A DNA stretch of 64,000 nt, taken from Pedobacter sp. ISL-64 (GTDB lineage Bacteria > Bacteroidota > Bacteroidia > Sphingobacteriales > Sphingobacteriaceae). Location: the NCBI RefSeq assembly GCF_018613605.1, contig NZ_JAGGPU010000004.1, forward strand, positions 396,809 through 460,808. The letters are read 5' to 3'. Of this stretch, positions 54,291 to 63,052 are shown in pieces (within the stretch, counting starts at the first letter, position 1; every line of letters begins with the position of its first letter). Both the position numbers and the translations under genes were made by a program. Below the pieces are notes generated by a model, which was not told the origin of the DNA, searched no databases, and worked only from the letters and a program-made list of their open reading frames with translations.

Positions 54291-55330
54291 GGCATGACAT
54301 CTGTATCACTGAAATATTCATATCCTTCTGGAGATTTAATCATAACCCATTTATCTCCATTTGGTTCCTGAAAACGCTTAATAGTAGATTTCAAATTTTG
54401 TATATCACTCTTAAGATTAAGATCAATCTGTGGAGTCAAAGGTATTGATTTTTTAAATCGTTTACTAATAATTTTAGTAACTATAGCGAATTTACTGTCG
54501 AACTTCCCAGTTTCGAGGGCCTTCTTCGCCTTAATACCTAATTCTAGCATGTCTAGGTCATCATTAAATGGCTTATACCCGGTTAGTATATCAGAAATAT
54601 AACCCTCCATAGTAAACTCAGGTTTTACTCTAAAATAGTGTACTGTAGCATTCCATAAACTAACATGATCAGCTTTGAATTTCTTCTTCAGCGGGTCAAG
54701 CACTTTCATTTCAATAGTATCAAATACATTCTCTGTGTTATACTCATCAGTATAAATTTCTTGTAATTCCAAGAAGTCCCGCCACCAATAAACTGTGAAT
54801 GTTGAATTTGTATCGAAGACAGCTACTTTATTAACGGTGTTCTGGTCATCAATTTCAGCAAGAAAGGCTTTGTAAATTCTCTTTTTTAATGGAAATCCGG
54901 TTCTGTTTACATAAGTTAAGGCATCCAGAAATTCATCATAATCTGCCTTAGAGATAATTATCTTTTGGCTTCCATTATCAAACTTGACAAATGAAACAAC
55001 TACGATTCCTTTAAGCAGTGCTACTTTGAGATTTGTTTTTTGTTGTGATTCTATCTCTTTCCTTAATAATCGCTCTGCCACAGCAGTTGAATGAATTGCA
55101 TATTCATGCTGATTCTGATCTTGGACAGCGAGGATATTTCCAATTAGTGTTCTAATCTCGGCTGTTTCACTTTGAAATTCAAATCCTTTTTTGTCTGGAT
55201 CAACTAATATTTTGTCAAGTAAAGTAACAATGTAGTTTTTTAAATCAGTTTGTCCATCCGGCATCGGTAGCTGAGTGATTTGATTACCTTCAATATCTAT
55301 TTTGAAGAGGTAATTGAAAATTATATCCAT
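54287..55330 (-). CDS. NA37 (nucleoid-associated, YejK-like) protein, tentative
   Basis: The 347-residue protein starts MDIIFNYLFKIDIEGNQITQ. The region VALLKGIVVVSFVKFDNGSQ, followed by IIISKADYDEFLDALTYVNR and FPLKKRIYKAFLAEI, has the pattern of the NA37/YejK nucleoid-associated family (IAKLDHxxFLDE and later). The match is by eye and could be coincidental. It is the first gene of the operon and its stop overlaps the membrane-protein ATG by 4 bp. No catalytic motif was seen. Function unknown; a sensor or DNA-binding role is possible. Confidence 0.55.
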   Translation of the reverse strand: MDIIFNYLFKIDIEGNQITQLPMPDGQTDLKNYIVTLLDKILVDPDKKGFEFQSETAEIRTLIGNILAVQDQNQHEYAIHSTAVAERLLRKEIESQQKTNLKVALLKGIVVVSFVKFDNGSQKIIISKADYDEFLDALTYVNRTGFPLKKRIYKAFLAEIDDQNTVNKVAVFDTNSTFTVYWWRDFLELQEIYTDEYNTENVFDTIEMKVLDPLKKKFKADHVSLWNATVHYFRVKPEFTMEGYISDILTGYKPFNDDLDMLELGIKAKKALETGKFDSKFAIVTKIISKRFKKSIPLTPQIDLNLKSDIQNLKSTIKRFQEPNGDKWVMIKSPEGYEYFSDTDVMP

Positions 55331-55646
55331 AGTTCTGTAATAAATGGTTTAGTTCTTAAGTAATTTTAATAGCAACCATAAGATACGTAGAACAATGTGA
55401 AAGCGTTTACAGACAATTAGGTTAGCATAACGAATATATGTAATATAATTACAACTAGTGCAACTGGTAATTGAATAATTCAAATGCTATGTATAAACTA
55501 TAGTCAAGCATAGGCTAAATTAGCTGCAACAATTCCAGAAGGTTATTGTCATGCGAATGAATTTTATTTAGGACATATATTTAAAATTAATCTCTGTTAT
55601 ATTGTTTTTTATTAGATATTAATTAACTATTTTCTTATCTTTATAG
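55331..55646. other. Gene-free AT-rich stretch
   Basis: About 316 bp between the divergent two-gene operon and the structured RNA. No ORF, repeat or hairpin was recognised. It must hold the promoter of the minus-strand operon and probably that of the RNA/RadC-like unit. Confidence 0.4.
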
Positions 55647-55766
55647 TGCAACCAACGTTGGAGAAATCCAGCAATTTTAATTATTTATTATAAGCCCAGG
55701 CATACTGGTGAAAGTCTAGCATCACTTCGGTTTTCCGACGTTGGTTGCAGTGACCTGGGCGCTTAT
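55647..55766 (+). ncRNA. Pseudoknot-like leader RNA of the RadC-like gene
   Basis: Four segments interleave. a is TGCAACCAACGT (55647-55658) and b is ATAAGCCCAGG (55690-55700). a' is ACGTTGGTTGCA (55738-55749), perfectly complementary to a. b' is CCTGGGCGCTTAT (55754-55766), complementary to b apart from a 2-base bulge. The order a-b-a'-b' is that of a pseudoknot. a' is also perfectly complementary over 11 bases to 55783-55793, which includes the last two bases of the downstream ATG. A shorter stem (GGTGA near 55707 with TCAC near 55722) lies inside. It may be a switch, or a stable RNA. Confidence 0.6.
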
Positions 55767-55781
55767 TTAACTTTTTTCAAA

Positions 55782-56231
55782 ATGCAACCAACGAAAAATC
55801 AAATTGCTTTAGCTGAGCTTAAGTTCAGTTATCAAGCGCTCAAACGGCCTTTAGATGTAAGTAAGGCTAAGTTTTCTTTTAAATTTTTAAAACGTATCAG
55901 CGGTAAGCCTTTGCCCAATCATGAAAACGAACGATATGTTTTATTTGTAAACGAAGAACACCATGTTTTTTCTTGGTACAAATTTCAAGATTTTGGGAAA
56001 ACGGGTAACTATATACAACAAGTAATAGGTTTAGCTCTAGCGTGTAATGCTTATGGTATAGTCATTTTGAAATACAATGACGAGAGGTCTCTTTTTATAG
56101 ATTCTGTTGATGAACTCTTTGTAAGCACTTGTTTTAATACCTGTGAAAAAGTGAAGATTGATATTATAGATTATATAATTTGTAACCCGAAAACATATTT
56201 GAGTTATAGGAAGAAATGCCTTAATGATTAA
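55782..56231 (+). CDS. RadC/JAB-like protein lacking the catalytic motif
   Basis: The 149-residue protein starts MQPTKNQIALAELKFSYQAL. It parallels RadC/JAB proteins: ERYVLFVNEEHHVFSWYKFQ (usual central strand), QVIGLALACNAYGIVILKYN (helix leading to the active-site strand) and VKIDIIDYIICNPKTYLSYR (last strand). Where RadC has HNHPSG, this protein has KYNDERS, so the metal site is lost. It may be a non-catalytic binding protein. Its ATG can pair with the a' strand of the upstream RNA. A terminator follows at 56240. Confidence 0.6.
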   Translation: MQPTKNQIALAELKFSYQALKRPLDVSKAKFSFKFLKRISGKPLPNHENERYVLFVNEEHHVFSWYKFQDFGKTGNYIQQVIGLALACNAYGIVILKYNDERSLFIDSVDELFVSTCFNTCEKVKIDIIDYIICNPKTYLSYRKKCLND

Positions 56232-56239
56232 AATGAAAA

Positions 56240-56264
56240 AAGGCTATCTTAAAAAGATAGCCTT
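56240..56264. terminator. Bidirectional terminator
   Basis: AAGGCTATCTT (56240-56250) pairs perfectly with AAGATAGCCTT (56254-56264) around AAA, with A-rich and T-rich sides. It separates the RadC-like gene from the converging hypothetical gene. Confidence 0.75.
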
Positions 56265-56299
56265 AATTAAACAATTATAGGGAAGTATTAAAAATATAT

Positions 56300-57106
56300 T
56301 TACAATTTCATTCTTGTAAAAGTTAGCGCTAAAATATGTTTACGCTGAGGGTGATCAATATTTAAAGATGCTTTAATATAACTTTTAACGCCTAATACTG
56401 TATCGACCAAGCCGATTTGTTCTGTATGAAAGATATTAAATCGGTTCTTACGTGCATCATCAACAGGTGTCTTAGCAATCGCAACAGCTGTTATATTGCT
56501 CTCTATACTAGCTAGTAGGGTTTGGAAAGAGGCAATACTGATATCCTCTTGAGTAGGTTCGTAAACTTTACTCGTGGTTAGCACATCAATGTATTGTTTA
56601 AGATTCTCCACTCTATTGTCGTATGATACCCGCGATTTAGACGGGCCAGTGGCGCCATCAGCGGATATGCTATTTTTCCCAATTCCTCTTAAACGATCAG
56701 CAAGAGTTTTAGCAGTTTGTAGCTCGGCAGGATTATCAATAGCTGCCTTTAAATAATTATAACTTCTGGTAATTAATGCATTTAAAGATTTGAAAATGAG
56801 CTCTTGTTCATCAACAGCTTTACTATAAACTGGCAAAACCAAACTTAGGACACGAGTGGCATCGTCTGCATTTTTAGATAAGATTTCTAAGGCTTCTACT
56901 GAGAGTTTGGGTTTAGGGGGATTATAATCATCCCCAAGGGTTTTTAAACGAATAATTAAATCTTTTAAATTGGCTGCTTTTTTTGCGTAGCCGCTTTCTG
57001 AATTCGCCATAAGCTTTTCTAATTTAGGTAGGTTTTTACTTAACTGTAGAGAATATTTAAATTTAAAATCATCCTCCAAAAATGTAGTGGACAAAACCTT
57101 GTCCAA
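56300..57106 (-). CDS. Hypothetical helical protein
   Basis: The 268-residue frame starts at a TTG at 57106 (MDKVLSTTFLEDDFKFKYSL); an internal ATG (MANSESGYAKKA) gives about 236 residues if used. The protein is helical and charged (LIFKSLNALITRSYNYLKAA, AKTLADRLRGIGKNSIS) and soluble, with no family I recognise. It converges on the RadC-like gene. Coding status rests on composition and length. The start is uncertain. Confidence 0.5.
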   Translation of the reverse strand: MDKVLSTTFLEDDFKFKYSLQLSKNLPKLEKLMANSESGYAKKAANLKDLIIRLKTLGDDYNPPKPKLSVEALEILSKNADDATRVLSLVLPVYSKAVDEQELIFKSLNALITRSYNYLKAAIDNPAELQTAKTLADRLRGIGKNSISADGATGPSKSRVSYDNRVENLKQYIDVLTTSKVYEPTQEDISIASFQTLLASIESNITAVAIAKTPVDDARKNRFNIFHTEQIGLVDTVLGVKSYIKASLNIDHPQRKHILALTFTRMKL

Positions 57107-57616
57107 ATTTTCTCATTTGGTAATCTTAAATAGGAAAGCAAGTATGCCTACCATCAAATTTTCGATTGAAACCCTTTCAAATGATTCGAAAACCCTGATT
57201 TAAGCTTTAATGCGTAGGTGAAAAAATAACTTTCTGCGCATTGTATGTGTGCGAATAAAACTGTAGAGGTTTTTGCCGTATTTCCCCATTTTGCGCGGCC
57301 TTTGTGGAAATACTTCCTCATATTTTTTATTATTTCTACAGTATGGCTTTTGTTAAAATGTAAAGCCTTCAAAATAGTGGTAAAAGGGCTAAGGCGAAAA
57401 GCTTTAATTACCATTTGCCAGGCAATAGGCAATTATTGTAGAGGCATTGCAGCACAGCTTACATAACAATTTAAATAGATCATTTGCTTTGGGCTTAAAT
57501 AATTGGTAACGTAAAAATTAGTCAATCGTTTGCGCTGTTATTTATGTTGTAATGCTCATTTGCTTGTTCTACTTTTAAAGAATACAAATCAACAAAACCG
57601 AAAAAAGCCAGCACAA
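57107..57616. other. Gene-poor stretch, possible gene remnants
   Basis: A minus-strand open frame (57432-57154), including MRKYFHKGRAKWGNTAKTST, and alternative frames here read like decayed coding DNA. None has support as a full gene. A TTG-started frame from 57530 with several cysteine codons runs into the broken GH35 gene without a stop, so it is not a leader ORF. Confidence 0.35.
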
Positions 57617-57930
57617 ATGCGTATCCATTTGCTTACAAAAACACTTGTTTTAGGGCTATTAATAAGCTTATCTATTAATAGCTGGGCCCAAAAAGAAAAC
57701 ACCTTTGCAATAGGTAACGGGTCTTTTGAGCTTAATGGCAAGCCGTATGTAATAGGCTGTGGTGAAATGCATTTTGCCCATATACCAAAAGCCGAGTGGA
57801 AACAACGTTTGCAAATGGCTAAAGCAATGGGTTTAATACGGTTTGCGCTTACTTATTTTGGAATATGCACGAAAAGCAACCCGATCAGTTTACCAGAGCC
57901 AAAAACTTTTTAAAAACCTTTAGCTCATTA
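57617..57930 (+). pseudogene. GH35 beta-galactosidase fragment
   Basis: From the ATG at 57617 the frame gives a signal peptide (LVLGLLISLSINSWAQ) and the GH35 N-terminus: GSFELNGKPYVIGCGEMHFA, HIPKAEWKQRLQMAKAMGL. One base is missing at about 57830. The next frame then continues NTVCAYLFWNMHEKQPDQFT up to AKNF, and homology ends near 57930. A full enzyme has about 600 residues, so this is a truncated, frameshifted remnant upstream of the GH109 gene. Confidence 0.75.
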
Positions 57931-58049
57931 AATTACTGTAAGTAAATGGGTTTTGGGGTGTAAAAGTGCGAAAGAATAGCAAGTAAAACGTTTGTTCAGT
58001 ATTAACCGGATCAATTAAAAAACTAAACAATAAATATTAAATAACACAA

Positions 58050-59402
58050 ATGGAACGTAGAGATTTTATCAAAAATGGTGCATTTACGGCTGCTGGTTTA
58101 ACCATCCTGCCAACCGGAAGTTTATTTGCATCATCAGACAGTGGAAAAGTAAGAGTAGGTTATATCGGTGTGGGTGCACGGGGTATGAGCCATATTTCTG
58201 AAGGTGCCTTAAGAGACGATGTAGAAATTGTTGCAATTTGCGATACCCAGGAAAGCTCACTTAAAATCTGTCGTAATTTTATTGCCAAAAAAGGTAGACC
58301 TGCAGCAACAGAGTACACCGGTGGCTTAGATGCTTATAAAAAACTTTTAGACCGTAAAGATATTGATGCCGTAATTATTGCAACACCATGGCAGTTTCAC
58401 CGCGACCAGGCAGTTGATGCCATGAAAGCTGGAAAATACGTTGGTTGCGAAGTAATTGCAGGTTTAAGTGTACAAGATCACTGGGATATTGTAAATACTT
58501 CTGAAAAAACAGGCATGCCTTACATGACCTTAGAAAACGTTTGTTACCGTAGAGATGTAATGGCGGCATTAAACATGGTTAGACAAGGCCTTTTTGGCGA
58601 ATTGGTGCATCTTGAAGGTGGTTACCAGCATAACTTAAGAAACGTACTTTTTAACAACGGTAAAGATTATTACGGCGGTGGGGTAGAGTACGGGCCAAAA
58701 GCATTAAGTGAGGCACAATGGCGTACGCAGTTCAACATCGATCAGGATGGCGATTTATATCCAACCCATGGTGTTGGCCCTTTAATGCAATATGCTAACA
58801 TTAACAGAGGAAACAGCTTTACCAGCCTGGTATCGTTCAGTTCTAAAGCAAGAGGTTTGGCCGCTTACGTAGAAGAAGTTTCTCCTGGCCACCCTAACGC
58901 TAAAATTAACTATAAAAATGGTGATGTTACCACTACAATGATCAACTGTGCAAACGGCGAAACTGTATTGTTAAGCCACGATACCCACTTACCCAGGCCA
59001 TATTCTATCGGTTTCAGGGTACAGGGAACAAAAGGTCTTTGGATGGATGTAAACAAATCAGTATACATCGATCATAAATCGAAGAAAGATGATGTATGGG
59101 ATCCGGCTCAAGAATGGTTTGCTAAATACGATCACCCGCTTTGGAAAAAATATGAAACAGAAGCTGTAGGCGCTGGTCACGGTGGTATGGATTGGTTTGT
59201 ATTTAATGGCTTTATCCAGGCGGTAAAACAGAAAAAACAAACCCCTATTGACGTTTATGATTCGGTTACAATGAGTGTAATTATGCCACTTTCTACTAAA
59301 TCTTTAAAAGAAGGAAATATGCCGCAAAAATTCCCTGATTTTACAAAAGGAAAGTGGAAAGATCGGAAAAATACTTTCGCTTTAGACGATAGCGGTTTTT
59401 AG
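58050..59402 (+). CDS. Gfo/Idh/MocA-family (GH109-like) glycosidase/oxidoreductase
   Basis: The 450-residue protein has a twin-arginine start (MERRDFIKNGAFTAAGL). A Rossmann domain follows, with GYIGVGARGMSHI and DAVIIATPWQFHRDQAVDAM. A C-terminal Gfo/Idh/MocA domain comes next (HLEGGYQHN, YGGGVEYGPKAL, GHGGMDWFVFNGFIQA). Length and sequence fit GH109, which removes N-acetylgalactosamine with NAD+ held permanently. Substrate specificity is inferred. A sugar-kinase-like gene follows after 116 bp. Confidence 0.87.
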   Translation: MERRDFIKNGAFTAAGLTILPTGSLFASSDSGKVRVGYIGVGARGMSHISEGALRDDVEIVAICDTQESSLKICRNFIAKKGRPAATEYTGGLDAYKKLLDRKDIDAVIIATPWQFHRDQAVDAMKAGKYVGCEVIAGLSVQDHWDIVNTSEKTGMPYMTLENVCYRRDVMAALNMVRQGLFGELVHLEGGYQHNLRNVLFNNGKDYYGGGVEYGPKALSEAQWRTQFNIDQDGDLYPTHGVGPLMQYANINRGNSFTSLVSFSSKARGLAAYVEEVSPGHPNAKINYKNGDVTTTMINCANGETVLLSHDTHLPRPYSIGFRVQGTKGLWMDVNKSVYIDHKSKKDDVWDPAQEWFAKYDHPLWKKYETEAVGAGHGGMDWFVFNGFIQAVKQKKQTPIDVYDSVTMSVIMPLSTKSLKEGNMPQKFPDFTKGKWKDRKNTFALDDSGF

Positions 59403-59518
59403 TCTCGTTTGCGGGTAATGCCATATGGCTTACCCGCATAATTTAATAAGCAACTTTATTCAGGTTGATCAAATGGTTTGCCTGGAACAATTTTTATTCA
59501 AATATATATTACCATCTT

Positions 59519-60610
59519 ATGTTTCAAGCAGTATTAGGTGCTTATGGACTTAACGCAGAAAAATTTAAAATTGAACCTTTCGGCTCGGGCTTAATTAACC
59601 ATACCTGGAAAGTTTACAGTGAAAAATTAGCCTATATCTTGCAAGAGGTGAATACGGAGGTTTTTCGCCAACCTCAAAATATTGCTCAAAATATTGAGAC
59701 AATAAAAAAATATCTTGATCAAACAGCCCCTAAATATTTATTTGTTGCACCAATTACGGCTACAAATGGAGATGATTTCGTGGTTATTGACGATCATTTT
59801 TACAGAATTTTTCCATTTGTAGAAAATTCTTGCTCTGTTGATTTTGTACATGATCCCGAGCAGGCTTATCACGCTGCTAAGCAGTTTGGTAAATTTACCA
59901 GGATGCTTTGTGCCTTCAACGTACAAAAATTAAAGCCCACTATCGAAGATTTTCATAACCTGCCTTTACGTGTAGAGCAGTTTAAAAAAGCTTTAGAACA
60001 AGCTAGCGATGAAAGGATTAACGAGGCAAAATTTGCTATAGAAGAGATTATCAGACATTACAATATAGAAGAGCAGTATGTACACATGGTAGATAGCGGT
60101 GCACTTAATTTACGTGTTGTACACCACGATACCAAAATTAGCAATGTACTGCTACAGGCCGAAACTGGCGTGGGTTTATGTGTAATCGATTTAGATACCG
60201 TAATGCCGGGATACTTTATCAGCGATGTGGGCGATATGATGCGTACTTATCTCTCAGAAGCCAATGAAGAGGAAAAGGATTTTAGTAAAATAGCCATTAG
60301 AGAAGACGTTTTCGCCGCAATACATAAAGGTTATATGGAAGAAATGGACCAGGTTTTGGCCTTTACCGAAAAACAGTTCTTTATTTATTCGGGTAAATTT
60401 ATGATTTACATGCAAGCGGTAAGGTTTATAGCAGATTTCTTAAACGGCGATATTTACTATAAAACAAGTTATGCTAAGCACAACTTGGTGAGGGGCTTAA
60501 ATCAGATCGATTTATTGAATAAGTACATCGCCAAAGAATCGAAATTTGAAGAGATTATTAAGAAAATTAATCAAAATAGAATAAATGACGCTAAAATAAT
60601 ATTAAACTAA
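59519..60610 (+). CDS. Aminoglycoside phosphotransferase-family sugar kinase, NahK-like
   Basis: The 363-residue protein starts MFQAVLGAYGLNAEKFKIEP. It has a kinase fold of the choline/aminoglycoside type: VHHDTKISNVLL (catalytic loop, HxDxxxxN) and VIDLDTVMPG (metal DxD). In Bacteroidota such proteins often phosphorylate N-acetylhexosamines (NahK). The neighbouring GH109 gene, which could supply GalNAc, supports that guess. I use the ATG at 59519; the 18 residues upstream in the frame are not typical. Confidence 0.8.
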   Translation: MFQAVLGAYGLNAEKFKIEPFGSGLINHTWKVYSEKLAYILQEVNTEVFRQPQNIAQNIETIKKYLDQTAPKYLFVAPITATNGDDFVVIDDHFYRIFPFVENSCSVDFVHDPEQAYHAAKQFGKFTRMLCAFNVQKLKPTIEDFHNLPLRVEQFKKALEQASDERINEAKFAIEEIIRHYNIEEQYVHMVDSGALNLRVVHHDTKISNVLLQAETGVGLCVIDLDTVMPGYFISDVGDMMRTYLSEANEEEKDFSKIAIREDVFAAIHKGYMEEMDQVLAFTEKQFFIYSGKFMIYMQAVRFIADFLNGDIYYKTSYAKHNLVRGLNQIDLLNKYIAKESKFEEIIKKINQNRINDAKIILN

Positions 60611-60707
60611 TAAGGTAAAGGCAAGGTGTTCAGTTTTTATGCTTCATCGTTTGGGCTGGACATCCTTTTTACCTATAGTTAAGTACCAATGGCAGGTTGT
60701 AATGATT

Positions 60708-60765
60708 GGTCGTCATTTCGACTGGAGCGCAGTCCCGAACTTTCGGGAGAGAAATCTTTTCACCA
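60708..60765. repeat. Dispersed REP-like repeat
   Basis: CGTCATTTCGACTGGAGCGC followed by AGTCCCGAACTTTCGGGAGA and GAAATCTTTT has the form of a short interspersed sequence common in Sphingobacteriaceae. CCCGAACTTTCGGG forms a small hairpin. A related CCCGAAAGTTCGGG lies near 63459. Confidence 0.55.
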
Positions 60766-60883
60766 TTTTATTAAAAACTTACTGTTAGAAATTGCTTTTT
60801 TAACAAATAAAGCGCAAACGTTTGTTAATATATTTTGGTATAGAAAATTATACTGCATATACCGAGAGGGTAGAAGCATGCCA

Positions 60884-61351
60884 TTAAGCTCTTTGTTCTT
60901 CCCCAAGTGTTTCAAAATAATCTTCTTCTTCTGCTTCAGAAGTGCCTAATTTATTGATTTTAAATACCCAATACTTCATCAGCGGATAGTTAAAGCCGTA
61001 AGAAACAATACTATCAATTAAAAGCCTGCCAAGTTTATAATCCAGATTTAAACTTCGGTGCAATAAGTAGGTACCAGCTGATTTTAATGAAATACTCCCC
61101 AAAACCACAGTAAAAAACCTGATTAGCTGTCCGCTTGTAGAACTGCAATAACCATCGTTGCTTTTAAATGCCCAGAAACGGTTAATGCAAAAATTAACAA
61201 TCCCACCTATGGTACCAGAAATCAAGATCGAAATGGTAAAATAAATATGCAACCATTCTGTTAGCAAAATCATTAAACCATAATCAGTAACGCCTCCAGA
61301 AAAAGCAGATACCTGTGCTTTGAGAAAAAGTTTAACAGATGCCCAGGTCAT
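60884..61351 (-). CDS. GtrA-family small membrane protein
   Basis: The 155-residue protein has four transmembrane segments and the GtrA pattern: QVSAFSGGVTDYGLMILLTE, IGGIVNFCINRFWAFKSND and the late FNYPLMKYWVFKINKL. GtrA-like proteins are thought to flip lipid-linked sugars or act in surface glycan and teichoic-acid-like modification. The start overlaps the stop of the upstream CDP-alcohol phosphatidyltransferase gene by 1 bp, so they act together or are co-translated. Confidence 0.85.
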   Translation of the reverse strand: MTWASVKLFLKAQVSAFSGGVTDYGLMILLTEWLHIYFTISILISGTIGGIVNFCINRFWAFKSNDGYCSSTSGQLIRFFTVVLGSISLKSAGTYLLHRSLNLDYKLGRLLIDSIVSYGFNYPLMKYWVFKINKLGTSEAEEEDYFETLGEEQRA

Positions 61352-62040
61352 TATGCCTTCTCCTCCTCATCTTTAGCGTCGCCCGCTTTCAAAAGTTTAA
61401 ACGTATCGATAATATTGATAACCAATAACAGCGATACCATAGCAATTGCGAAATAAGTAATGGCACCTGTAAATAAGGCTTCGACAATTAAGATAAGCGA
61501 AATAATTACGCGTAATTCCGTCGGGCCTAAATAGCCAGAATCAATTTGGTAGAAGCCTGTAATTTTATAACGCAGTTGAGAAATAATCATAGACCAACCG
61601 TACAATACCACAAAAAGAAATGCGAAAATCTGTGTGCCACCATCAGCGTAATAATAATAGCCCAAACCGATCAGGATAATGCTGAGCCAATCCATCACAA
61701 TATCGAGTGCAAAGCCATACCACTTGCGCGGGATTTTGCGAAAGTACGCCAATCGGCCATCGAGCGAATCGCCAAGCCAGTTGATCATAAAACCTAAAAT
61801 TCCGATCAACAAATAGCTTTTTGCATAAAAACCAGCCAAAATAAAGCTTAAAAACACAATCAGCGATCCAAACATGCCAATCCCTGTCATCATATTGGGC
61901 GTAATCCACTTAGGAACCCTTTGAAGCAAAAAAAGGATCAGCCCTTGTTCGCCTTTTCTTAAAATATTTGTCCTTTCACGGTCTGCAAATACCCTTTTGC
62001 CATCTAAATGGTCTTCTTTTAGTTTAATAATAGCCTCCAA
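61351..62040 (-). CDS. CDP-alcohol phosphatidyltransferase family protein
   Basis: The 229-residue protein has several transmembrane segments. The family signature is in DSLDGRLAYFRK followed by GFALDIVMD, corresponding to DxxDGxxAR...GxxxDxxxD. Y replaces the usual R after the A, which may affect activity. The family transfers a phosphatidyl or related group from a CDP-linked donor to an alcohol, making phospholipid headgroups. The gene is followed by GtrA with a 1-bp overlap. The substrate is unknown. Confidence 0.85.
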   Translation of the reverse strand: MEAIIKLKEDHLDGKRVFADRERTNILRKGEQGLILFLLQRVPKWITPNMMTGIGMFGSLIVFLSFILAGFYAKSYLLIGILGFMINWLGDSLDGRLAYFRKIPRKWYGFALDIVMDWLSIILIGLGYYYYADGGTQIFAFLFVVLYGWSMIISQLRYKITGFYQIDSGYLGPTELRVIISLILIVEALFTGAITYFAIAMVSLLLVINIIDTFKLLKAGDAKDEEEKA

Positions 62041-62198
62041 TTTAAGTGCCAGCCAAAATTACGCCAAAGAGAATGGCTGTTTCTGGTCGGTAAAATTTTA
62101 AACTGATCTTCCTCGGAATACCTTTAGAATAATCAGCCATTCGCTTTAGCTTCCCCGATCTGACCAGGTAAGTAAACAATAGGGCAAATAACATAAAT

Positions 62199-63005
62199 TT
62201 ATTTTACAATTCCGGCGAAGCGCTGATAAAATACTGTTGGACTATTCTCATTTTTTGGCGCGTATTTACCTGCGATGATGGGTACGTAAATTACACGCCT
62301 CCTGCTTTCCTCGCCACGTATGACCGATTCTGCCACCCTGTGCCACAGTCTTCCATCGTGGATGGTTAAATCTCCTGCTTCGGGTAATATCGATACTTCT
62401 TCAGCATCAGGTTTATTATCAAGGAAATATTTTTTGCGAAAGAGCATCTGGTAAATACTTTGTTTATGGGTGCCAGGGATAATTTTTAATCCGCCATTTT
62501 CAGGTTTTAAGGTACTCAAGTGGATGCCAACATTCAGCATCGGGTTTAGTTTAGCGCCATAAAAAATATCCCTTAAACCATCCGTATGCCAGCCCATTTT
62601 ACTGAATTTGCTTTCTGGTCCGTTAATGTAGTGGTTAAACACCATGCCATCTTTCTCTTCAGTACCTAAACGCGCGCCATCGCCCGCCAATTGAAGCAAT
62701 GCGTTAAAGCGTGGATCTAATAGGAGACCGCTTAGTGTTTGATGCTGTTGGTTTATAAAGGCAAAACGCTGTACAATTGCCGAGCCATCAAGATCTTTCC
62801 CATATTTAATGGGTACACCGTTTATTTTTTTAATATCTTGTTCGATCCATTTTTGTTCAACCTGTTTAGAAGCATCGATAATGGAAGAAACCGTTTCTGG
62901 TTTGATGAAATTCTTGAAATGGATAAACCCATGTGTGTTAAAAAAATCAAGCTGTTCTTGTGTTAATTGTTCAGATAAGGCAAAGGTTGGATACGATGTG
63001 GCCAT
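62199..63005 (-). CDS. PhyH-type Fe(II)/2-oxoglutarate dioxygenase
   Basis: The 268-residue protein (MATSYPTFALSEQLTQEQLD) has the PhyH-like facial triad: H140 and D142 (MGWHTDGLRD) and H222 (DGRLWHRVAE). An Arg that can bind 2-oxoglutarate follows. I use the ATG at 63005; a longer GTG-start frame to 63071 overlaps the leader ORF and is not credible. The substrate is unknown. The Cys-rich leader upstream (63053-63079) suggests a role in sulfur metabolism, such as release of sulfite from sulfonates, but this is inference. Confidence 0.85.
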   Translation of the reverse strand: MATSYPTFALSEQLTQEQLDFFNTHGFIHFKNFIKPETVSSIIDASKQVEQKWIEQDIKKINGVPIKYGKDLDGSAIVQRFAFINQQHQTLSGLLLDPRFNALLQLAGDGARLGTEEKDGMVFNHYINGPESKFSKMGWHTDGLRDIFYGAKLNPMLNVGIHLSTLKPENGGLKIIPGTHKQSIYQMLFRKKYFLDNKPDAEEVSILPEAGDLTIHDGRLWHRVAESVIRGEESRRRVIYVPIIAGKYAPKNENSPTVFYQRFAGIVK

Positions 63006-63052
63006 GTGTAAAAAATTAAAAGATTTAGGAAAAGGATAAATTGGAGATAGCG

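Noticed and set aside
55647..55766. Structured RNA as an integron attC site
   Set aside because: The core sites RYYYAAC and GTTRRRY are not met and no integrase is seen.
57530..57616. Cys-containing TTG frame (starting LRCYLCCN) upstream of the GH35 remnant
   Set aside because: It looked like a third cysteine leader, but it has no ATG, no compact stop and no MRMCCC core, and it runs into the GH35 remnant.
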